From Terriglobia bacterium (GTDB taxonomy: Bacteria > Acidobacteriota > Terriglobia > Bryobacterales > Bryobacteraceae), in NCBI GenBank assembly GCA_025350105.1, contig JANXYJ010000020.1, positions 1 to 44,111 of the forward strand: 44,111 nucleotides of DNA. Direction: 5' to 3'. Of the stretch, positions 41,582 through 44,111 are shown one piece after another; within the stretch, counting starts at the first letter, position 1; every line of letters starts with the position of its first letter. The position numbers and the translations under genes were made by a program. Under the pieces are notes generated by a model, which saw nothing but the letters and a program-made list of their open reading frames with translations, did no database searches and had not been told where the DNA came from.

Positions 41582-43666
41582 CTACTTTCCTTCTTCGCCC
41601 TTCTTGATTTTGATCTTCGGCTTGATAGCTTCCTTCTTCTTTGCGCCTTTTCCAGCGCCTGCCGCCCCACCGCTATTGATCAGCACCATGGTTCCCTGAA
41701 TCGACACCCCCGATGGGTCGATCGTGATGAAGCCGCCGGGTCCTTTTAGCGTGAGTTGCACTCCCGCTTCAATCACCACATTCATACCCGCCTTCAAATG
41801 AACGTCCATCGCGGCATCCAGCGCGTGATTTTCACCACACACGACGGTTTGGTCGGTGCCAATGGAAAGCACATAGGCCGCGCCCACCGCTTCCGTTCGA
41901 TTCGCTCCAATGGCTATATCGGCATTTGAGCCAATCGAAACCGCGGAGTTCTGCCCCACCGTCAGTTCCATATTCTGGCCTACGCTGGCGGCAGAATGCC
42001 GACCCACGGTCTCATGCGTGTCCTGCCCAATCGAGACCGCTTGATCGTTTTTCACCCAGATATCCAAATTTTTTTCCGCCTGCAGGAAAAGCTGCTCCTC
42101 CCCTTTTTTATCTTCAAAGCGAAATTCATTGTAGTTGTCCGCTCCGCCTTTCGGCGTGCTGCGCGATTTTATGGTGCTGACCGTCTTCCGGTCCGGCAGC
42201 GTATACGGCGGCATATTCACATTGTTAAAAACGCTGCCAGTGATAATGGGTTGATCGGGATCGCCCTCCAGAAACGTGACAATCACTTCTTCCCCGATCC
42301 GGGGAATTCGCACATTGCTGTGCAAGGCCCCGCCCGCGTGCGACGCCACGCGAACCCAGCAGGAAGTCTGCCCGCCGGAGTGGTCTGGCTCGCTAAACTC
42401 CCGGTCCCAAGGAAATTGCACTTTTACACGGCCATATTTATCCGTGAAGATTTCCTCACCCGACGGTCCGCCCACGATGGCGGTATGCGCGCCAACGATC
42501 ACCGGCTTTCGCGTCACCCGTGCCGGAGCAAACGGGAGCGTTAACGGAATACAGGCAAACGAATTGCGATAGTCACCCACGCTCTCGTGGCCAGACCGGA
42601 ACGCTCCTTCGTGCCCTTCGTGCGCCACCTCCGTTAGTACGTAGGCATCGTCTGCATTGAAATGTCCCGCCAAGGTGAACTTGTGTCCCGCAGTGAACGA
42701 CGCAATATTGCCCTGGCCATGAAAGGACATCATCGCCACTTCCCCCTGCTGCGCGCGAACCTTTGCGAAGGGTGGCCTGGCACGCGGAGCAAACAAAAGA
42801 TCTTCCCCGCCCGCCCTATCAATTCCGTCGAACTGCTTTACATAACCGCCTGGATAATCATAGACCTCCATGCCCTGATTGCCAGCCACCAGCAAGCGGT
42901 GCGAGATCTTGCCGGCCTTCACCGTGCCAAGAACCGGTTGGTTCACCCCGAAATGGTCCATAAACTTCTGGAAGTGGCTGTCCCAAAGCGTATAAGTACC
43001 CGAACCCCAGTTCTGCGATCTAGTCCAGGAATGGACCGCATCGCTCTCCTTGCCGCCTTGGTTTATCTCGACGAATTTCGCGCGTTGTTCGCCAGGGATC
43101 GGAATGTGCACACTCGGCGCGTCCCCCACAACCATGCTGTGCTCACCGGGGCCAAACCGGAAGTAGTAGAAGATCCCTTCTTCTTCCATTAGCCGCGCGG
43201 CAAAATCCAGATCCGATTCCCGATATTGGACCACATAGTTTCTCACATCGTGATCGCCCGTCTTCCAATCCACCTGGTAGCCTTCCAACACTTTCTTCAA
43301 CACATCCGGCACACTCAGGTGCTGAAAGATGCGGCTGCGAAATTGGCAGGAAAGCTTCCAGATTTCCGGGACGACCGTCAACTGGTAGGCGATGAAATCC
43401 TCGCCCCGCCCGCCCTGTGAGACGGACATCACAATCCCGTTCAGGTCACGCGCGGTCTTTCCGGACATCAGCGCATTCACGCCGAAGCTAACTTTTTGAC
43501 CGATCAACCTGGCGAAGTCAACATTTGCATTCCGCTCCGCCATGCATTCCAGTTGGAATTCAAAAGGACGGTTCAATGCCTCACGGCCCTGAAAGCTGGC
43601 CAACTGAAGCACGTCCTTGCCCAGCGGAGTCTTCAGATACAGATATCGATCGTCACCTGAATACAT
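41582..43666 (-). CDS. vgrG: VgrG/TssI spike protein
   Basis: A 694-residue trimeric spike protein of the type VI system. The N-terminal part (YLYLKTPLGKDVLQLASFQG, then RPFEFQLECMA and the QFRSRIFQHLSVPDVLKKVL) matches the gp27-like domain; the gp5-like OB domain includes IFTDKYGRVKVQFPWD and WVRVASHAGGAL, and a repeated GxNxxxxVGxxSxxSIGxN beta-helix occupies about 530-640. After FITIDPSGVSIQGTMVLINSGG the final 29 residues (666-694) are strongly lysine-rich (GAGKGAKKKEAIKPKIKIKK), a small C-terminal extension. It could help bind a PAAR tip or effector, or membranes; this is a guess. It lies 12 bases after clpV. Confidence 0.93.
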   Translation of the reverse strand: MYSGDDRYLYLKTPLGKDVLQLASFQGREALNRPFEFQLECMAERNANVDFARLIGQKVSFGVNALMSGKTARDLNGIVMSVSQGGRGEDFIAYQLTVVPEIWKLSCQFRSRIFQHLSVPDVLKKVLEGYQVDWKTGDHDVRNYVVQYRESDLDFAARLMEEEGIFYYFRFGPGEHSMVVGDAPSVHIPIPGEQRAKFVEINQGGKESDAVHSWTRSQNWGSGTYTLWDSHFQKFMDHFGVNQPVLGTVKAGKISHRLLVAGNQGMEVYDYPGGYVKQFDGIDRAGGEDLLFAPRARPPFAKVRAQQGEVAMMSFHGQGNIASFTAGHKFTLAGHFNADDAYVLTEVAHEGHEGAFRSGHESVGDYRNSFACIPLTLPFAPARVTRKPVIVGAHTAIVGGPSGEEIFTDKYGRVKVQFPWDREFSEPDHSGGQTSCWVRVASHAGGALHSNVRIPRIGEEVIVTFLEGDPDQPIITGSVFNNVNMPPYTLPDRKTVSTIKSRSTPKGGADNYNEFRFEDKKGEEQLFLQAEKNLDIWVKNDQAVSIGQDTHETVGRHSAASVGQNMELTVGQNSAVSIGSNADIAIGANRTEAVGAAYVLSIGTDQTVVCGENHALDAAMDVHLKAGMNVVIEAGVQLTLKGPGGFITIDPSGVSIQGTMVLINSGGAAGAGKGAKKKEAIKPKIKIKKGEEGK

Positions 43667-43678
43667 GGACGTATGCTC

Positions 43679-44111
43679 CTACGCGTATACAAGGGCAGAA
43701 TCGGGTCCCACGCTCACGTGAATGGCAGCCACCTTCTGGCCTTCCGCCATTCCGGTGAGAATCCGGCGCGAAATTTGTGGCAGCAACGTGTTGGTTAGAA
43801 TGTTGTCCACGTTACGCGCGCCGCTCTCCACCTCAGTGCAGCGCCGGGCCACTTCCTCCACCAGTTCATCCGCAAACGTCAGCTTCACGCGATGATTTTC
43901 CTCCAGGCGCCGCTGAATCTTAGCGAGCTTCAGCGTGATGATCCGCTTTAGCGCTTCGTCACGAACCGGAAAGTACGGAATGATCACCATGCGGCCCAAA
44001 AATGCCGGTTTGAACACGCGATCCAGTTCCGGCTTCAGCGCTTTCACCAAACCCTCCGCGCTGGGCATCGTCTCAGGGTCCGCCGTCAATTTCATCAGCG
44101 TCTCGGTGCCG
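43679..44111 (-). CDS. clpV: ClpV/TssH AAA+ ATPase, C-terminal part (cut by window edge)
   Basis: The last 143 residues of an AAA+ ATPase, open to the window edge. The sequence MKLTADPETMPSAEGLVKAL, then FKPAFLGRMVIIPYFPVRDEALKRI, and ESGARNVDNILTNTLLPQISRRIL matches the second AAA+ and the C-terminal D2-small domain of ClpV. ClpV disassembles the contracted VipA/VipB sheath for recycling in type VI secretion. The following vgrG starts 12 bases further on. N-terminal domains needed to tell ClpV from ClpB are missing, but the context with vgrG and tssK favours ClpV. Confidence 0.9.
   Translation of the reverse strand, partial: GTETLMKLTADPETMPSAEGLVKALKPELDRVFKPAFLGRMVIIPYFPVRDEALKRIITLKLAKIQRRLEENHRVKLTFADELVEEVARRCTEVESGARNVDNILTNTLLPQISRRILTGMAEGQKVAAIHVSVGPDSALVYA

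Noticed and set aside
1-44111. CRISPR array, insertion sequence or prophage
   Set aside because: No regularly spaced repeat, transposase, integrase or phage structural gene was seen on either strand; VgrG and TssK belong to type VI secretion.

Overview
The window looks like chromosomal DNA of an Acidobacteriota bacterium, most likely of the Solibacter/Bryobacter type. This is an inference from gene content: secreted DUF6152-type and metallo-beta-lactamase-fold proteins in one operon, a Planctomycete/Acidobacteria-style cytochrome c/ankyrin/terpenoid-cyclase-repeat protein, a huge propeller-containing sensor kinase, moderately high GC, and many genes with weak or absent Shine-Dalgarno sequences. 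No sequence search was possible. Genes are packed tightly; no gap longer than 300 bases exists (largest: 12911-13152, 36286-36474, 2190-2373, 35048-35199).

Layout. 1-2189: 5' end of an RNase J gene (minus), tRNA-Arg(UCU), and an orphan ATP-grasp-like gene (minus). 2190-3450: an AT-rich promoter region followed by a small membrane-tail protein and a zeta-toxin-like kinase, a candidate toxin-antitoxin pair. 3453-6264 (minus): TypA/BipA GTPase, Sfp-type phosphopantetheinyl transferase, YciI-like protein. 6301-9493 (minus): three-gene secreted-protein operon, including a metallo-beta-lactamase-fold domain that has lost its metal ligands. 9592-11835 (minus): secreted cytochrome c-ankyrin-cyclase-repeat protein. 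11969-15289 (plus): IlvE, NagA, and a secreted metallo-beta-lactamase-fold hydrolase with intact motif. 15322-21083: SET-domain protein with a lysine-rich tail (minus), membrane-fused spermidine-synthase-like protein (plus), PilZ-DnaJ fusion (minus), PYROXD2-like FAD oxidoreductase (plus).

21155-27356 (plus) is a full Fe-S assembly operon: Rrf2/IscR-type regulator, iscS, iscU, iscA, hscB, hscA, iscX and a translationally coupled M28 peptidase, with no ferredoxin gene. Its promoter has a perfect 15-bp palindrome exactly filling the -35/-10 spacer. 27390-35047 (minus) is a redox operon: GltD-like FAD protein with two C-terminal [4Fe-4S] ferredoxin motifs, 2-oxoacid:ferredoxin oxidoreductase KorA/KorB, and proton-translocating transhydrogenase PntA1/PntA2/PntB. 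Together these could move electrons from oxoacid oxidation through ferredoxin to NAD(P)H and balance NADH with NADPH. The adjacency with the isc operon is notable because these enzymes need Fe-S clusters.

35200-36285 (plus): aldo/keto reductase. 36475-40169 (plus): Reg_prop/Y_Y_Y histidine kinase and NarL-type response regulator, overlapping by ATGA, with a tandem 13-bp repeat just upstream of the presumed promoter. 40166-44111 (minus): edge of a type VI secretion locus, transcribed clpV (partial), vgrG, tssK.

The best leads for something undescribed are the ligand-less metallo-beta-lactamase fusion and its secreted operon partners, the PilZ-DnaJ fusion, the SET protein with histone-like tail, the zeta-toxin pair with a membrane-anchored partner, and the regulatory architecture at the isc and sensor-kinase promoters.
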